Assembly (NCBI GenBank): GCA_016124975.1
Contig: WGMP01000011.1
Coordinates: 69,693-116,259 of the forward strand
Source: Phycisphaera sp.
GTDB taxonomy: Bacteria; Planctomycetota; Phycisphaerae; Phycisphaerales; SM1A02
Length of the DNA stretch: 46,567 nt
Direction of reading: 5' to 3'
Notes under the pieces: generated by a model
Database searches by the model: none
Told to the model about the DNA's origin: nothing
The model's input: the letters and a program-made list of their open reading frames with translations, nothing else
Shown here: positions 31,825-40,330 of the stretch, piece after piece
Layout: every line of letters starts with the position of its first letter
Position numbering within the stretch: the first letter of the stretch is position 1
Position numbers and translations under genes: made by a program

Positions 31825-33183
31825 ATGAAGCTGACGATGGTGGGCACAGGCTATGTGGGGCTCGTGACGGGAGCCTGCTTCGCTGAGACAGGCCAGCAGG
31901 TGACCTGCCTCGATGTCGACGAGCGCAAGATCGCCATGCTCCGCCGCGGCGAAAGCCCGATCTACGAGCCCGGCCTCTCGGAGATGATCGTGCGCAACGC
32001 GGCCGCCGGGCGGCTCCGCTTCACGACCGACAAGCTCGAGGCCTACCGCGACGCCGATGTGGTCTTCATCTGCGTCGGCACGCCGAGCGACGAGGACGGC
32101 AGCGCGGATCTCCAGTATGTCCTGCGCGTCGCGGGCGACATCGCAGACGCGATGAACGCGCTCGGCCGCGGACAGCGCACGAAGACGGTCGTCGTCAAGA
32201 GCACGGTGCCCGTCGGAACGAGCCACAAGGTTCGCGACCTGATCGCGTCGAAGACCACCATCCCCTTCCACATCGCCGACAACCCCGAGTTCCTGAAGGA
32301 AGGCGATGCGATCAACGACTTCATGAAGCCCGACCGCGTGGTGTGCGGCGTCGAGAGCGAGCATGCCGCGGCCGTGATGCGCGAGCTCTACGAGCCGTTC
32401 GTGCGCCAGGGCAACCCGATCTTCGTCATGGATGTCCGCTCTGCGGAGATGGTGAAGTACGCCTCGAACGCGATGCTCGCCTGCAAGATCTCGTTCATCA
32501 ACGAGATCGCGAACCTGTGCGAGCGCTACGGCGCGAGCGTCACGAGCGTGCGCGAGGGGATGTGCGCCGACAAGCGCATCGGCAACCAGTTCCTCTACCC
32601 AGGCCTCGGCTACGGCGGATCGTGCTTCCCGAAGGACACCCTCGCGGTGGTGTCGATGGGCCGCGCCGCGGGCTTCGAGTGCGAGCTCAACGCGGCGGTC
32701 CACCGCGTCAACCAGTCGCAGCGCCGCCACTTCTGGTCGAAGATCGAGGGCGCGCTCGGCGGCGACCTGCGCGGCAAGACACTTGCCTTCTGGGGCGTGG
32801 CGTTCAAGCCGCGCACGGACGACATCCGCGAGGCCCCTTCGATGACGCTCATGCGCCTCGCGCTGGCGGCCGGGGCGCGGGTTCGTGCCTTCGACCCTGT
32901 TGCGCTCGACAACCTCGCCAAGGAGCTTCCCGAGGCCGAGCGCGCGTCCGACATGTACGACGCGCTCGCCGGCGCCGACGCGCTGGTCATCGCCACCGAG
33001 TGGAACGAGTTCCGCGCCCCCGACTTCGAGCGCGTGGCGGCCCTCATGCCCTCCCGCGTCGTCTTCGACGGGCGGAATCTCTACAAGTGCGAGGCAATGG
33101 AGGCCCGCGGATTTGCGTACTACTCCGTGGGACGGGCTCCCGTGCTCCCGCTCGTGGCTACGACCGCCGAGACCGTCGGCTGA
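31825..33183 (+). CDS. ugd: UDP-glucose 6-dehydrogenase
   Basis: This 452-residue enzyme oxidises UDP-glucose to UDP-glucuronate with two NAD+, feeding exopolysaccharide or envelope sugar synthesis. The N-terminal Rossmann motif is MVGTGYVGLVTGACFAETG, followed by CVGTPSDEDGSADL, STVPVGTS and NPEFLKEGDAI. The catalytic cysteine is C267 in GYGGSCFPKDTLA, and the C-terminal domain has FWGVAFKPRTDDIREAPS. Length is normal. GGAGG nine bases upstream sets the start, and a TAGAGT box (31777-31782) just after the previous stop may be its promoter. A hairpin at 33222-33243 follows the gene. Confidence 0.97.
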   Translation: MKLTMVGTGYVGLVTGACFAETGQQVTCLDVDERKIAMLRRGESPIYEPGLSEMIVRNAAAGRLRFTTDKLEAYRDADVVFICVGTPSDEDGSADLQYVLRVAGDIADAMNALGRGQRTKTVVVKSTVPVGTSHKVRDLIASKTTIPFHIADNPEFLKEGDAINDFMKPDRVVCGVESEHAAAVMRELYEPFVRQGNPIFVMDVRSAEMVKYASNAMLACKISFINEIANLCERYGASVTSVREGMCADKRIGNQFLYPGLGYGGSCFPKDTLAVVSMGRAAGFECELNAAVHRVNQSQRRHFWSKIEGALGGDLRGKTLAFWGVAFKPRTDDIREAPSMTLMRLALAAGARVRAFDPVALDNLAKELPEAERASDMYDALAGADALVIATEWNEFRAPDFERVAALMPSRVVFDGRNLYKCEAMEARGFAYYSVGRAPVLPLVATTAETVG

Positions 33184-33221
33184 GCGTGCAGGCGATCGAG
33201 GAGCGACGACGAGGGACGATC

Positions 33222-33243
33222 GGCCCCCGCACCGTGCGGGGCC
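33222..33243 (+). terminator. Hairpin after ugd
   Basis: GGCCCCCGCA (33222-33231) pairs with TGCGGGGCC (33235-33243) with one bulged C. There is no T tract. It lies 39 bases after the ugd stop, in the 216-base gap before the FHA gene, which shows nothing else recognisable. Confidence 0.5.
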
Positions 33244-33399
33244 TGTATCGCCTTGGGCTCCGTCGGTTCCCCGCCGAGAGGCCGCATCGGGAATTCGACG
33301 CGAGTCAGGGCGAGGGAACGCCGAAATCCCCGTGATGGCGCCGCGCCCCCTGCTTCGCCCCGACCGGCGGACGCAGCGAGGCAACCGAAAGGGGCGCGC

Positions 33400-34266
33400 A
33401 TGTCCGTTCTCACTTATCCTTCGCAAGCCGTGGCAGAACTGCTGATTTCAACCCCCGAAGGCGAAGTCGTCGCCAATCGCAAGCTTGACCCGACCCGCGC
33501 CTACTGGGTCGGGCGAGAGTCGTCCTGCGACATCGTGATCGAGAACGCCTCGGTGAGCCGCCGTCATGCGCTCGTGTTCCAGGCGAATGGCCGATGGCTT
33601 GCCTGCGACGCAGGTTCGCATGGCGGGCTCGAGACCGAGCAAGGCGCCGTGCGCGCGACGCCGCTCTCGGCCGACGCGTGGATCAAGGTCGGCTCCGTCT
33701 ACCTCTGGCTCGCGGGCGGCGCGCCCGACGCGCCCGACTGGATCGACGCCCGCCCCGAGGCCGCGGCGCACGGGAAGCAGGGGCGACGCGTGCACCTCGC
33801 GATCGAGGACCTCGCCGACACGGAGTCGCGCGCGGTCCGCGAGGTGCTTGTGGTGACGGACCGCGCGGGCATCGTCCACCTCTGCACGGACCTGGGCGGA
33901 CTGGCCGCCTCGAAGGGCGGCGGAACGGCCCGACTCACCATCGGCCGCGCGAACACGATGGACCTGCAGATCTGCGACCCCTCGGTCGATCCGCTCCACG
34001 CCGTGATCGCGCTCGGGAGCGAGCGCTGGTCGCTCATCGACGCGGGCTGCACGAGCGGCATCTTCTTCGAGGGAAAGCGCTGGTACCGAAAGCGCCTCGA
34101 GGACGGGATCACGCTTCCGATCGGGAACTACCGCGTGTCGGTGCAGCGGATCGCGGCCACGACCGCGCCGCAGCCCGCCACGATCCTCGCGCCCTCGGGC
34201 AGGTCCAAGCCCGAGCCGAGGCGCCCGTCAGCGTTCCTCGACGACTCGGACGATTCGATCGGCTGA
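33400..34266 (+). CDS. Double FHA-domain protein
   Basis: This 288-residue protein carries two forkhead-associated domains, which bind phosphothreonine peptides. The first, about residues 15-105, has YWVGRESSCDIVIENASVSR then RHALV, with the conserved GR, S and SxxH residues intact. The second, about 165-260, has LTIGRANTMDLQICDPSVDP then LHAVIAL, keeping GR and H but with P in place of SR, so it may bind more weakly. A 30-residue polar tail ends in DDSDDSIG. AAAGGGG lies a few bases before 33400. No kinase gene is adjacent; the partner is unknown. Confidence 0.88.
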   Translation: MSVLTYPSQAVAELLISTPEGEVVANRKLDPTRAYWVGRESSCDIVIENASVSRRHALVFQANGRWLACDAGSHGGLETEQGAVRATPLSADAWIKVGSVYLWLAGGAPDAPDWIDARPEAAAHGKQGRRVHLAIEDLADTESRAVREVLVVTDRAGIVHLCTDLGGLAASKGGGTARLTIGRANTMDLQICDPSVDPLHAVIALGSERWSLIDAGCTSGIFFEGKRWYRKRLEDGITLPIGNYRVSVQRIAATTAPQPATILAPSGRSKPEPRRPSAFLDDSDDSIG

Positions 34267-34292
34267 CCATCGACTCACGCGGCCAGTCATCC

Positions 34293-34358
34293 AAAACCCT
34301 CGGTTTTTAAGCGGTTTCCGCGCCAATCGGCGCGAACCGCGAAAAACATCGTGTTTTT
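34293..34358 (+). terminator. Three consecutive hairpins between the FHA and HU genes
   Basis: AAAACC-CTC-GGTTTTT (34293-34308) is a small T-tailed hairpin. A larger hairpin (34311-34340) pairs GCGGTT with AACCGC and CGCGCC with GGCGCG around loop AATC. A third pairs AAAAAC (34342-34347) with GTTTTT (34353-34358). Together they should end transcription from the FHA gene before the HU promoter. Confidence 0.7.
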
Positions 34359-34382
34359 GCGTGTTTTTGAGCTCCGAAGCCC

Positions 34383-34440
34383 TTGCACGGCAGGTCCGAC
34401 CCCTTTATTTTCCCTGAATCTGACAAGCAGGGAGCTTGTC
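34383..34440 (+). promoter_or_regulatory. Promoter and 5' UTR hairpin of the HU gene
   Basis: TTGCAC (34383-34388) and TATTTT (34406-34411) are exactly 17 bases apart. The 5' UTR then contains a 7-bp hairpin, GACAAGC (34422-34428) with GCTTGTC (34434-34440), ending twelve bases before the AAAGGA ribosome site. Confidence 0.6.
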
Positions 34441-34464
34441 GCAAAGGCACGAAAGGATTCCTCC

Positions 34465-34797
34465 ATGGCCAGCAAGATCAAGATCACGCCCGCTTCCAAG
34501 GTCCGCACCAAGGGCTCCATCTACAAGGACATCGCCGCCGTCACGGGTCTCTCCCGCAAGCAGGTCGTCTCGGTGTTCGACACCCTGACCGACATGCTCA
34601 AGGCCGACCTCGGCAAGAAGGGATGCGGCACCTTCAACCTCTTCGGTCTCGCGAAGATGCGCACCGTGATCAAGCCCGCCACCAAGGCGCGCAAGGGCAA
34701 GAACCCCTTCACCGGCCAGGAGATCACCATCAAGGCCAAGCCCGCGAGCCGCAAGGTCCGCATCCGCGCGATGAAGGGCCTGAACGAGAGCGTCTGA
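34465..34797 (+). CDS. HU family DNA-binding protein
   Basis: This 110-residue nucleoid protein belongs to the HU/IHF family, which bends and wraps DNA as a dimer. A short basic N-terminal extension (MASKIKITPASKVRTKG) precedes the helical dimer domain (SIYKDIAAVTGLSRKQVVSV). The beta-arm region has GKNPFTGQEITIKAKPASRK, including the intercalating proline of NPFTG, then VRIRAMKGLNESV. AAAGGA about seven bases upstream supports the start. It has its own promoter, is monocistronic, and ends at a tandem repeat and a strong terminator. Codon use looks highly optimised (mostly AAG, CTC, ATC), fitting high expression. Confidence 0.95.
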   Translation: MASKIKITPASKVRTKGSIYKDIAAVTGLSRKQVVSVFDTLTDMLKADLGKKGCGTFNLFGLAKMRTVIKPATKARKGKNPFTGQEITIKAKPASRKVRIRAMKGLNESV

Positions 34798-34890
34798 GTT
34801 TGAGCGGTCGCCGCTGCGGCGGCGAGGTTTGAGCGGTCGCCGCTGCGGCGGCGAGGTTTGAGCGGTCGCCGCTGCGGCGGCTCCCTCTGG
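34798..34890. repeat. 29-bp tandem repeat (3 units) forming GAGCGG hairpins
   Basis: Units beginning GTTTGAGCGGTCGCCGCTGC start at 34798, 34827 and 34856, directly after the HU stop; the third runs into CTCCCTCTGG. The third copy (34858-34890) matches 46413-46445 at all but about four of 33 positions, and a looser copy lies at 34941-34974. The self-complementary GC core would fold in RNA. The 419-base interval 34798-35216 contains this, a terminator and three copies of a second hairpin element; no gene is supported. Confidence 0.85.
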
Positions 34891-34905
34891 CGTGAATGAC
34901 GCGTG

Positions 34906-34942
34906 CAACGCGCCGCGAGAAATCGCGGCGCGTTGTCGTTTT
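34906..34942 (+). terminator. Intrinsic terminator after the HU gene
   Basis: CAACGCGCCGCGA (34906-34918) pairs perfectly with TCGCGGCGCGTTG (34923-34935) around loop GAAA, followed by TCGTTTT. It is a strong canonical terminator, 109 bases after the HU stop codon. Confidence 0.9.
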
Positions 34943-34987
34943 GGAGCGGGCGCCGCTGCTGCGGTTTCCTTTGGCGGGCATGACGAT

Positions 34988-35054
34988 CGTCGGAGTCGAC
35001 GGCTGGCGTCATCCGTTCCGCATGCGGAAGCATGCGGGCACCTCTTATGTTCGT
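34988..35054 (+). repeat. Variable-core hairpin element, copy 1
   Basis: Left flank CGTCGGAGTCGACGGCTG then GCGTCATCCGTT, core hairpin CCGCATGC-GGAA-GCATGCGG, right flank GGCACC...ATGTTCGT. Compare copies at 35090, 35124 and 43662. Confidence 0.8.
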
Positions 35055-35068
35055 GTCGCGCGGTTCAG

Positions 35069-35118
35069 GTCGGCGAAGTCGACAAACGAGGGTGCCCGTG
35101 GACGAAGTCCACGGAACG
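35069..35118 (-). repeat. Variable-core hairpin element, copy 2 (inverted, partial)
   Basis: Read on the minus strand this is CGTTCCG...CGGGCACCC with an unrelated core stem, CCGTGGAC-TTC-GTCCACGG. The left flank with GTCGGAG is absent; the bases beyond the right flank (ending near 35069) read CTCGTTTGTCGACTTCGCC. The hairpin itself is 35096-35114. Confidence 0.75.
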
Positions 35119-35123
35119 CAAAC

Positions 35124-35190
35124 CGTCGGAGTCGACGGCTGATGTCATCCGTTCCGCATGCTGAAGCATGCGGGCACCCGTGATGTTCGT
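35124..35190 (+). repeat. Variable-core hairpin element, copy 3
   Basis: Nearly identical to copy 1: CGTCGGAGTCGACGGCTG, then ATGTCATCCGTT, core CCGCATGC-TGAA-GCATGCGG, and right flank GGCACCCGTGATGTTCGT. It lies 27 bases beyond the murQ stop. Confidence 0.8.
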
Positions 35191-35216
35191 TTCGCAGGCT
35201 TGGAATCGTCGGTGGC

Positions 35217-36122
35217 TCAGCCGATCGCGCGACGCAGCGACCCACCGTGCGTGGCGAGCGTGCGCTCGGCTTCGGCACGAGTCTCGCTGCGCGCGCGCAT
35301 CACGAGCGCGATCTTGAGCAGCCCCCCCGCGGCCTCGAGCTGCGTGAAGGCCTGCTCGCGCGAATCATTCGGGAAGAACTCGCGGTAGATCCGCAGCGCG
35401 CGGTCGACGAGCTTGTCGTTCGTCGCCGCGAGGTCGACCATGAGATTCCCGTAGGTCTTCCCGAGCCTGACGAACGCGGCGGTCGTGATCGCATTCAGTG
35501 CGATCTTGGTCGCCGTTCCCGCCTTGAGGCGCGTCGAGCCGGTCAGGATCTCCGCGCCCGTCGCGAGCACGATGCGGTGGTCGCAGTGCGCAGGTTCGGC
35601 GTGCGGCGCGCAGGTCAGGAAGCCCGTGGTCGCGCCGCGCGCCTTCGCAAGGCGCAGCGCGCCAAGAGCGTACGGCGTGGTTCCGCCCGCTGCGATCCCG
35701 AGGAAGCAGTCGCGCGCATCGAGCGACAGCCGCTCGAATTCCGCAGCGATCCCCTCCTCCTCGTCCTCGCGGCCCTCGCTCGACCTCCGCAGCGCACCGT
35801 CGCCGCCCGCGATGATGCCGACGACTTGCGCAGGATCGCTGCGGAAGGTCGGCGGGCACTCGCTCGCGTCAAGCACGCCGAGCCGACCGCTCGTGCCTGC
35901 ACCCGCATAGACGAGCCTTCCACCGCGCGCGAGCGAGCCCGCGACCGCGTCGACGAACGCGGCGATCGCGCCCGCGGCCTGCTCCACGGCCTCGACCGCC
36001 CGGCGCTGGTCGTGTGCAAGCAGCGCGACGATGTCCACGCTCGACAGCCGATCGAGCTCCTGCGAGGCCTCGTGGCGCTGCTCGGTGGCGACATGCGCAC
36101 GGTCGGGTGGAAGCTGGGTCAT
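35217..36122 (-). CDS. murQ: N-acetylmuramic acid 6-phosphate etherase
   Basis: This 301-residue cytoplasmic enzyme of peptidoglycan recycling cleaves the lactyl ether of MurNAc-6-phosphate to give GlcNAc-6-phosphate and lactate. The SIS-domain signature AGAGTSGRLGVLDASECPPT spans about residues 73-92 with catalytic E88, followed by IAGGDGALRRSSEGREDEEE, GIAAGGTTPYALGAL and TGSTRLKAGTATKIALNAIT. Length matches the family. Its ATG overlaps the stop of the S9 peptidase gene (ATGA), so it is translated with it. No MurNAc kinase or transporter gene is in the window. Confidence 0.96.
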   Translation of the reverse strand: MTQLPPDRAHVATEQRHEASQELDRLSSVDIVALLAHDQRRAVEAVEQAAGAIAAFVDAVAGSLARGGRLVYAGAGTSGRLGVLDASECPPTFRSDPAQVVGIIAGGDGALRRSSEGREDEEEGIAAEFERLSLDARDCFLGIAAGGTTPYALGALRLAKARGATTGFLTCAPHAEPAHCDHRIVLATGAEILTGSTRLKAGTATKIALNAITTAAFVRLGKTYGNLMVDLAATNDKLVDRALRIYREFFPNDSREQAFTQLEAAGGLLKIALVMRARSETRAEAERTLATHGGSLRRAIG

Positions 36123-38338
36123 GACTCCTCCTCGGTCGAAGCGCCTTCCGGCGAAGGCGCGGCGTCCTTCCGCCCCCACGCAGGCGCCTCGGGGCGAAGC
36201 GCCTCGACGAAGAACGACCAGCGCAGGCTCTCGACCGACGGGCTCCAGATGCCGTGGTCGGCGTTGGGGAAGATCATCATCGAGAAGGGCCTGTTGAGCG
36301 ACTGCAGCGCATCCGCGAGCGCGAAGGTGTTGTTCGGGTGGACATTGTCGTCGAGCATTCCGTGCAGGAGCAGGAGTTTCCCCGTCAGTTTGCCCGCGTG
36401 CACGATGCAGCTCCCCGCGTCGTATCCCTCGGGGTTCTCCTGCGGCGTGCGCATGTAGCGCTCGGTGTAGATCGTGTCGTAGTGGCGCCAGTCGGTCACG
36501 GGCGCGCCTGCCACGGCGGCGTGGAACGCATCGCCGCGGCGCACGACGCCGATCGCCGCCATGTAGCCGCCGTAGCTGTGGCCCGTGATGCCGACGCGCG
36601 ACGCATCGACGAAGGGCCGCGTCGCCGCAAGATGCGCGACCGCCGCAGCCTGATCGTCGATGTCGACCTGCCCCAGGCGCAGGTATGCCGCGCTCTCGAA
36701 GGCCTTGCCGCGCCCTGGCGTGCCGCGGTTGTCGACCGTGACCACGAGGAACCCGAGCGCCGTGCGCGGGTCGCCCGCGCTGAAGCGGTCGACGACCAGT
36801 CGCACGGTCGGGCCGCCGTAGGTGTCGACGATGACGGGGTACTTCTTCGTCGGGTCGAACGCAGGCGGATAGGCGATGCGTCCGTAGAGGGTCGTCTCTC
36901 CGTCCGCGGCCTTCGCCGTGAAGAGCTCGCTCGGCGTCAGTCCGTGCGTCGCGAAGCCCGAAGTGCCGCCTTCGCCGAGGCGCGCGACAAGCGTTCCTTC
37001 GGCGCGTGCGCCCGAGTCCGCCGCGATCGGGGCCGCGTAGACGACATCGTGACGAGGCTCCGCGGTCGTCTCGGCCGTGGCGATCACGAACGCGCCGTCG
37101 GGCGAAATGCGGAACTTCGTGTGGTGATGCTCGGGCGATGTGACGCGCACCGAACCCGATCCGTCGAGCTTCGCGACATGGAGCTGCTGACGCACGGCGA
37201 CGGGCGCGCTCCACGCCGTGAACCACAGCTCGCCCGCGTCTTCGTCGACGAGGACGATCGACTCCGCGGGCCACTCCCCCGCCGTCACGGTCGCGAGGTG
37301 CGATCCGTCGAGCGAGCGGAGCTCGTAGTGCTTGAATCCCGTCTTCTCCGTCTCCCAGAGGAAGCGCCTTCCGTCGGCGAGGAAGCGCATCTCGGGGCGA
37401 TTGTCCTGCCAGGTGTCCTGCCGTTCCGACACGACCAGGCGCGAGGCGCCCGTCCGCGGGTCGGCCGCGAGGACCTCGAGCACATCCTGCCGCCGTGGCG
37501 TGCGCGAATAGAGGATCTCGCTCCCGTCAGGCGTCCAGCGGATGTTGTAGACATAGTGCTCGGTTCCTGCGGCGGCGCCCGACGCCTCCTCGAGGCAGTC
37601 GATCTCGATCGTCTTGCCCGTGGCGATCTCGTGGACGAGGAGCGACGCCACGGGGTTGTCCGCGCCCGCCTTCGGGTAGGCCTCGCTCAGGACGCGCGTG
37701 CCGAGCCCGCTCCATCCGCCAACGATGTGGAAGTCCTTCACTTTTGATTCGTCGAAACGATAGAACGCGATGTACTTGGAGTCGGGGCTCCACCACATCG
37801 CCGTGGTCTGGTCGAGCTCCTCGCCGTAGACCCACGAGGCCTGGCCGTACTTGAGGTCCTCGCCGCCGTCGGTGGTCACGGCCACGCGCTCGCCCGACTT
37901 CGGCTCGAGGAAGAGGTTGCCGCCTTCGCTGAGCGCGGTGAACGCGCCGTCGGGGCTCTCGGCGCGCGCGAACTGCCGCCCGCGCGGAGGTCGCCGCCCG
38001 CCCTCGCCGCGCTCGGCGCGCGAGGCCTGCGCCGATTCAGGCGGCGCGCCCTCCGCCGCGGCGACCACGCCCGTCCCGAGGTCGAGCGTCTTCCATCCGT
38101 CCTTCGAGAACCAGAGGAGGCCCGCCGCGGTGTCCCATCGCGCGTCCGCGACCTCACCGCCCTGGCCGATTCCGCCAAGCGCGGCCTGCAGGCGGCGCAT
38201 CTCCGCGCCACCAGGAATCTCGGCGATCGGGGTGTAGGTCTGCGCCATCGCCGGTCGCGCGACGGCGACGGGAACGGCGGCAAGGGCCGCGCCCAAGAGA
38301 AGCGAACGGAGCGCCCTGGAAAGCGTTCTGCGAAGCAT
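36119..38338 (-). CDS. S9 family peptidase (dipeptidyl peptidase IV-like)
   Basis: This 739-residue serine peptidase has a signal peptide (ALRSLLLGAALAAVPVAVAR, cleaved near AMA-QTY). An eight-bladed propeller of the DPP IV type follows (about 45-480; MWWSPDSKYIAFYRFDESKV is typical). The catalytic alpha/beta hydrolase (about 490-739) has S588 in GHSYGGYMAA, D663/D664 in HGMLDDNVHPNN and H695 in NADHGIW. It probably trims proline-containing peptides in the periplasm or outside. A TACGCT box six bases before 38338 suggests its own leaderless start, although the PfkB gene ends only 18 bases upstream. murQ is coupled downstream. Confidence 0.92.
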   Translation of the reverse strand: MLRRTLSRALRSLLLGAALAAVPVAVARPAMAQTYTPIAEIPGGAEMRRLQAALGGIGQGGEVADARWDTAAGLLWFSKDGWKTLDLGTGVVAAAEGAPPESAQASRAERGEGGRRPPRGRQFARAESPDGAFTALSEGGNLFLEPKSGERVAVTTDGGEDLKYGQASWVYGEELDQTTAMWWSPDSKYIAFYRFDESKVKDFHIVGGWSGLGTRVLSEAYPKAGADNPVASLLVHEIATGKTIEIDCLEEASGAAAGTEHYVYNIRWTPDGSEILYSRTPRRQDVLEVLAADPRTGASRLVVSERQDTWQDNRPEMRFLADGRRFLWETEKTGFKHYELRSLDGSHLATVTAGEWPAESIVLVDEDAGELWFTAWSAPVAVRQQLHVAKLDGSGSVRVTSPEHHHTKFRISPDGAFVIATAETTAEPRHDVVYAAPIAADSGARAEGTLVARLGEGGTSGFATHGLTPSELFTAKAADGETTLYGRIAYPPAFDPTKKYPVIVDTYGGPTVRLVVDRFSAGDPRTALGFLVVTVDNRGTPGRGKAFESAAYLRLGQVDIDDQAAAVAHLAATRPFVDASRVGITGHSYGGYMAAIGVVRRGDAFHAAVAGAPVTDWRHYDTIYTERYMRTPQENPEGYDAGSCIVHAGKLTGKLLLLHGMLDDNVHPNNTFALADALQSLNRPFSMMIFPNADHGIWSPSVESLRWSFFVEALRPEAPAWGRKDAAPSPEGASTEEES

Positions 38339-38356
38339 GCGCGCAGCGTAGCCCGA

Positions 38357-39322
38357 TCAGACGCGCGCGTGGCGCGCGAAGCGGCGGTAGCGCTCGGCGA
38401 GATCGGCGGGCGTCGCGCGCGCGACCCCGTCGAGGCTGAATGCGCCGATCGTGAAGCTCGCCATGACGGTGCCCCACGCGAGCGCCTCCTGCAGCGTGTC
38501 GAGGTCGGAGCGCCCCGTGCGCGCGAGGTGCGCCATGAAGCCGCCCGCGAAGGTGTCGCCTGCGCCCGTCGGGTCGACCACCATGTCCTCCTCCGCGGGG
38601 AACGCGGGCACGACGGCCACGCCGTCGCGGTGGACGAGGACCGCTCCGTGCTCGCCCTTCTTCACGACCGCGAAGGTCGGCCCGTATCCGAGGATGCGGC
38701 GCCCCGCGGTGATCGCGTTGCGGACGCCCGTCAGCTGCGCGGCCTCCGAATCGTTCAAGACGATGCCGTCGACCTTCGAGAGAAGGTGCACGAGCTCGTC
38801 GTGCGCCACGTTGATCCAGAGGTCCATGGTGTCGGCGACGGCGACCGCGCGCGACGGCACCTGCTCGAGGAGCCCCGCCTGCACCGCGGGATGCGTGTTG
38901 CCGAGGAAGACGAACTCGCTGTCGGCGAAGACCTCGGGCACGCGCGGCGGCGCCTCGGCGACCACGCCGAGCTCGGTGAAGAGCGTCTCGCGCTCGTTGA
39001 GGTTCAGGAGGTACTTCCCGCCCCACGCGAAGGTCTTGCCGCCCGCGCGCGTCTCGAGGCCGCGCAGGTCGACGCCGCCGAGGCCCTCGAGCGTGGATCG
39101 GTGCGACGCAGGCAGATCGTCGCCGACGACGCCGACAAGACGCACGGGCGTCAGGCGGCTCGCAGCGGCCGCGAAGTAGGCCGCGCTGCCGCCGAGCACG
39201 CGGTCGGCGCGGGCCGACGGCGTCTCGACGGTGTCGATTCCGATCGTGCCAGTGACGAGGAGCGGCCGCGCCGCGGCGGGGGCGGAGGAGGAAGCGTCTG
39301 CAACGGAGTTCGCGTGTGCCAT
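38357..39322 (-). CDS. PfkB/ribokinase family sugar kinase
   Basis: This 321-residue kinase has the PfkB fold. Early motifs are LVTGTIGIDTVETP and RVLGGSAAYFAAAASRL; the ATP/anion-hole signature is DPTGAGDTFAGG (about 250-261) with catalytic base D256. Other recognisable parts are LNDSEAAQLTGV and VVKKGEHGAVL. Substrates of the family include ribose, adenosine and fructose; which one applies here is not clear, though planctomycete members with this LGGSAAYFAxAA opening are usually annotated simply as PfkB sugar kinases. No strong Shine-Dalgarno is present at 39322. The S9 peptidase and murQ follow. Confidence 0.9.
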   Translation of the reverse strand: MAHANSVADASSSAPAAARPLLVTGTIGIDTVETPSARADRVLGGSAAYFAAAASRLTPVRLVGVVGDDLPASHRSTLEGLGGVDLRGLETRAGGKTFAWGGKYLLNLNERETLFTELGVVAEAPPRVPEVFADSEFVFLGNTHPAVQAGLLEQVPSRAVAVADTMDLWINVAHDELVHLLSKVDGIVLNDSEAAQLTGVRNAITAGRRILGYGPTFAVVKKGEHGAVLVHRDGVAVVPAFPAEEDMVVDPTGAGDTFAGGFMAHLARTGRSDLDTLQEALAWGTVMASFTIGAFSLDGVARATPADLAERYRRFARHARV

Positions 39323-39406
39323 CGTGGATCTCGTGTCGTCCTTGCGTCGGGCGTCGTTTCGTCGGGCGTAGATTTGGGGCAGGCGTGGCTTGGGGAACTC
39401 AGGTCG

Positions 39407-40246
39407 TCACGCACGCTTCTGCGCAACCGGCTGCCCGGCCTTCTGCTCGACGAAACTGCGCATGAAGCCGTAGCCGAGCGCAGTGCCCATGAGCGCGCCC
39501 GCCGCCATGTCGAGCGGCACGACGCGCAGAAGCCGCGGAAGGCTCCCATCGACGAGGCCCGTGGCGAGGTTTCCCTCGAGCGTGAAGGCGAGGAATCCGT
39601 ATGCCGCCGTGAAGACCGCCATCGGCGCGGCGGCGAGATAGACCGGCTGCGTGCGCGGCGCGAGGATCCGTCCGATCGCCCCAGCCGCGAAGCCGCCGAG
39701 CGTGGCCGCACCGAGCGCCTGGCCCTTCGTCAGCGTCGCAGCCGCCAGCCACACGACGACCACGCCCGCGATTCCCGCAAGCCACGAGATACGGGCGCTC
39801 CGGCCCGTCGGTGCGTCGATGTCGTCCTCGAAGGTCTTCGGCACGTCGGAGAGCGGTCCCGCGAGGCGGAAGACCGCGGCGCTTGCCAGCGCGACCAGCA
39901 CCGTCCACCCGAACGCCTCGAGCGCCACCAGCCGCAGCTGCGCTTCGCCGAAGACGAGGTCGCTCACCGTTCCCGAGCGCATCGAGAGGATCGCAACGCC
40001 CGCTCCGACGACGAAGAGACCGACGACGGCGTTGGCGGCGCGACCAGCGACGGCCGCGAAGCCCGTCGCGAGCGTGAAGGCGACGAGCAGCGCGCCGATC
40101 GCGAGAACGGGCCGCGATGCCGCCGCGAGCGTGGGCCCCGCGACACCGCGGTCGCTCGCGAAGGCGGGCACCGCGAACGCGAACACGAGCGCCGATGCGA
40201 TCATGGCGGCTGTCACGATGAGGAAACGGCGGCCCGATGGGTCCAT
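39407..40246 (-). CDS. Multi-pass membrane protein of unknown function
   Basis: This 279-residue protein has about seven hydrophobic segments, beginning FLIVTAAMIASALVFAFAVP. Others are near residues 45-65, 70-88, 100-122, 150-170, 180-195 and 200-222. A polar loop (PLSDVPKTFEDDIDAPTGRS) lies near 130-150. I do not recognise a family. The start at 40246 is chosen for the first membrane segment; GGAG is directly adjacent and not well spaced. Extending the frame upstream runs antisense into hutH. It is divergent from hutH across 84 bases and lies 84 bases upstream of the PfkB gene. Confidence 0.7.
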   Translation of the reverse strand: MDPSGRRFLIVTAAMIASALVFAFAVPAFASDRGVAGPTLAAASRPVLAIGALLVAFTLATGFAAVAGRAANAVVGLFVVGAGVAILSMRSGTVSDLVFGEAQLRLVALEAFGWTVLVALASAAVFRLAGPLSDVPKTFEDDIDAPTGRSARISWLAGIAGVVVVWLAAATLTKGQALGAATLGGFAAGAIGRILAPRTQPVYLAAAPMAVFTAAYGFLAFTLEGNLATGLVDGSLPRLLRVVPLDMAAGALMGTALGYGFMRSFVEQKAGQPVAQKRA

Positions 40247-40314
40247 CTCCGCAGTGTGCGCGAAAGCGCGCCGAGCCGCAAGCAGCGCAACCGCAACGGA
40301 CGCGCGCTTCCCCG

Positions 40315-40320
40315 TATAGT
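40315..40320 (+). promoter_or_regulatory. -10 box of hutH
   Basis: TATAGT ends ten bases before the hutH ATG; no Shine-Dalgarno or clear -35 element is present, which points to a leaderless or nearly leaderless message. Confidence 0.5.
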
Positions 40321-40330
40321 CCCCGCCCGA

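Noticed and set aside
34892-35183. Small frames in the interval between the HU and murQ genes
   Set aside because: They consist of the hairpin repeats and have no ribosome site or homologous domain; frame differs between repeat copies.
38369-40330. A long plus-strand open frame leading into hutH
   Set aside because: It is the antisense shadow of the PfkB and membrane-protein genes; HutH homology begins at the 40331 ATG.
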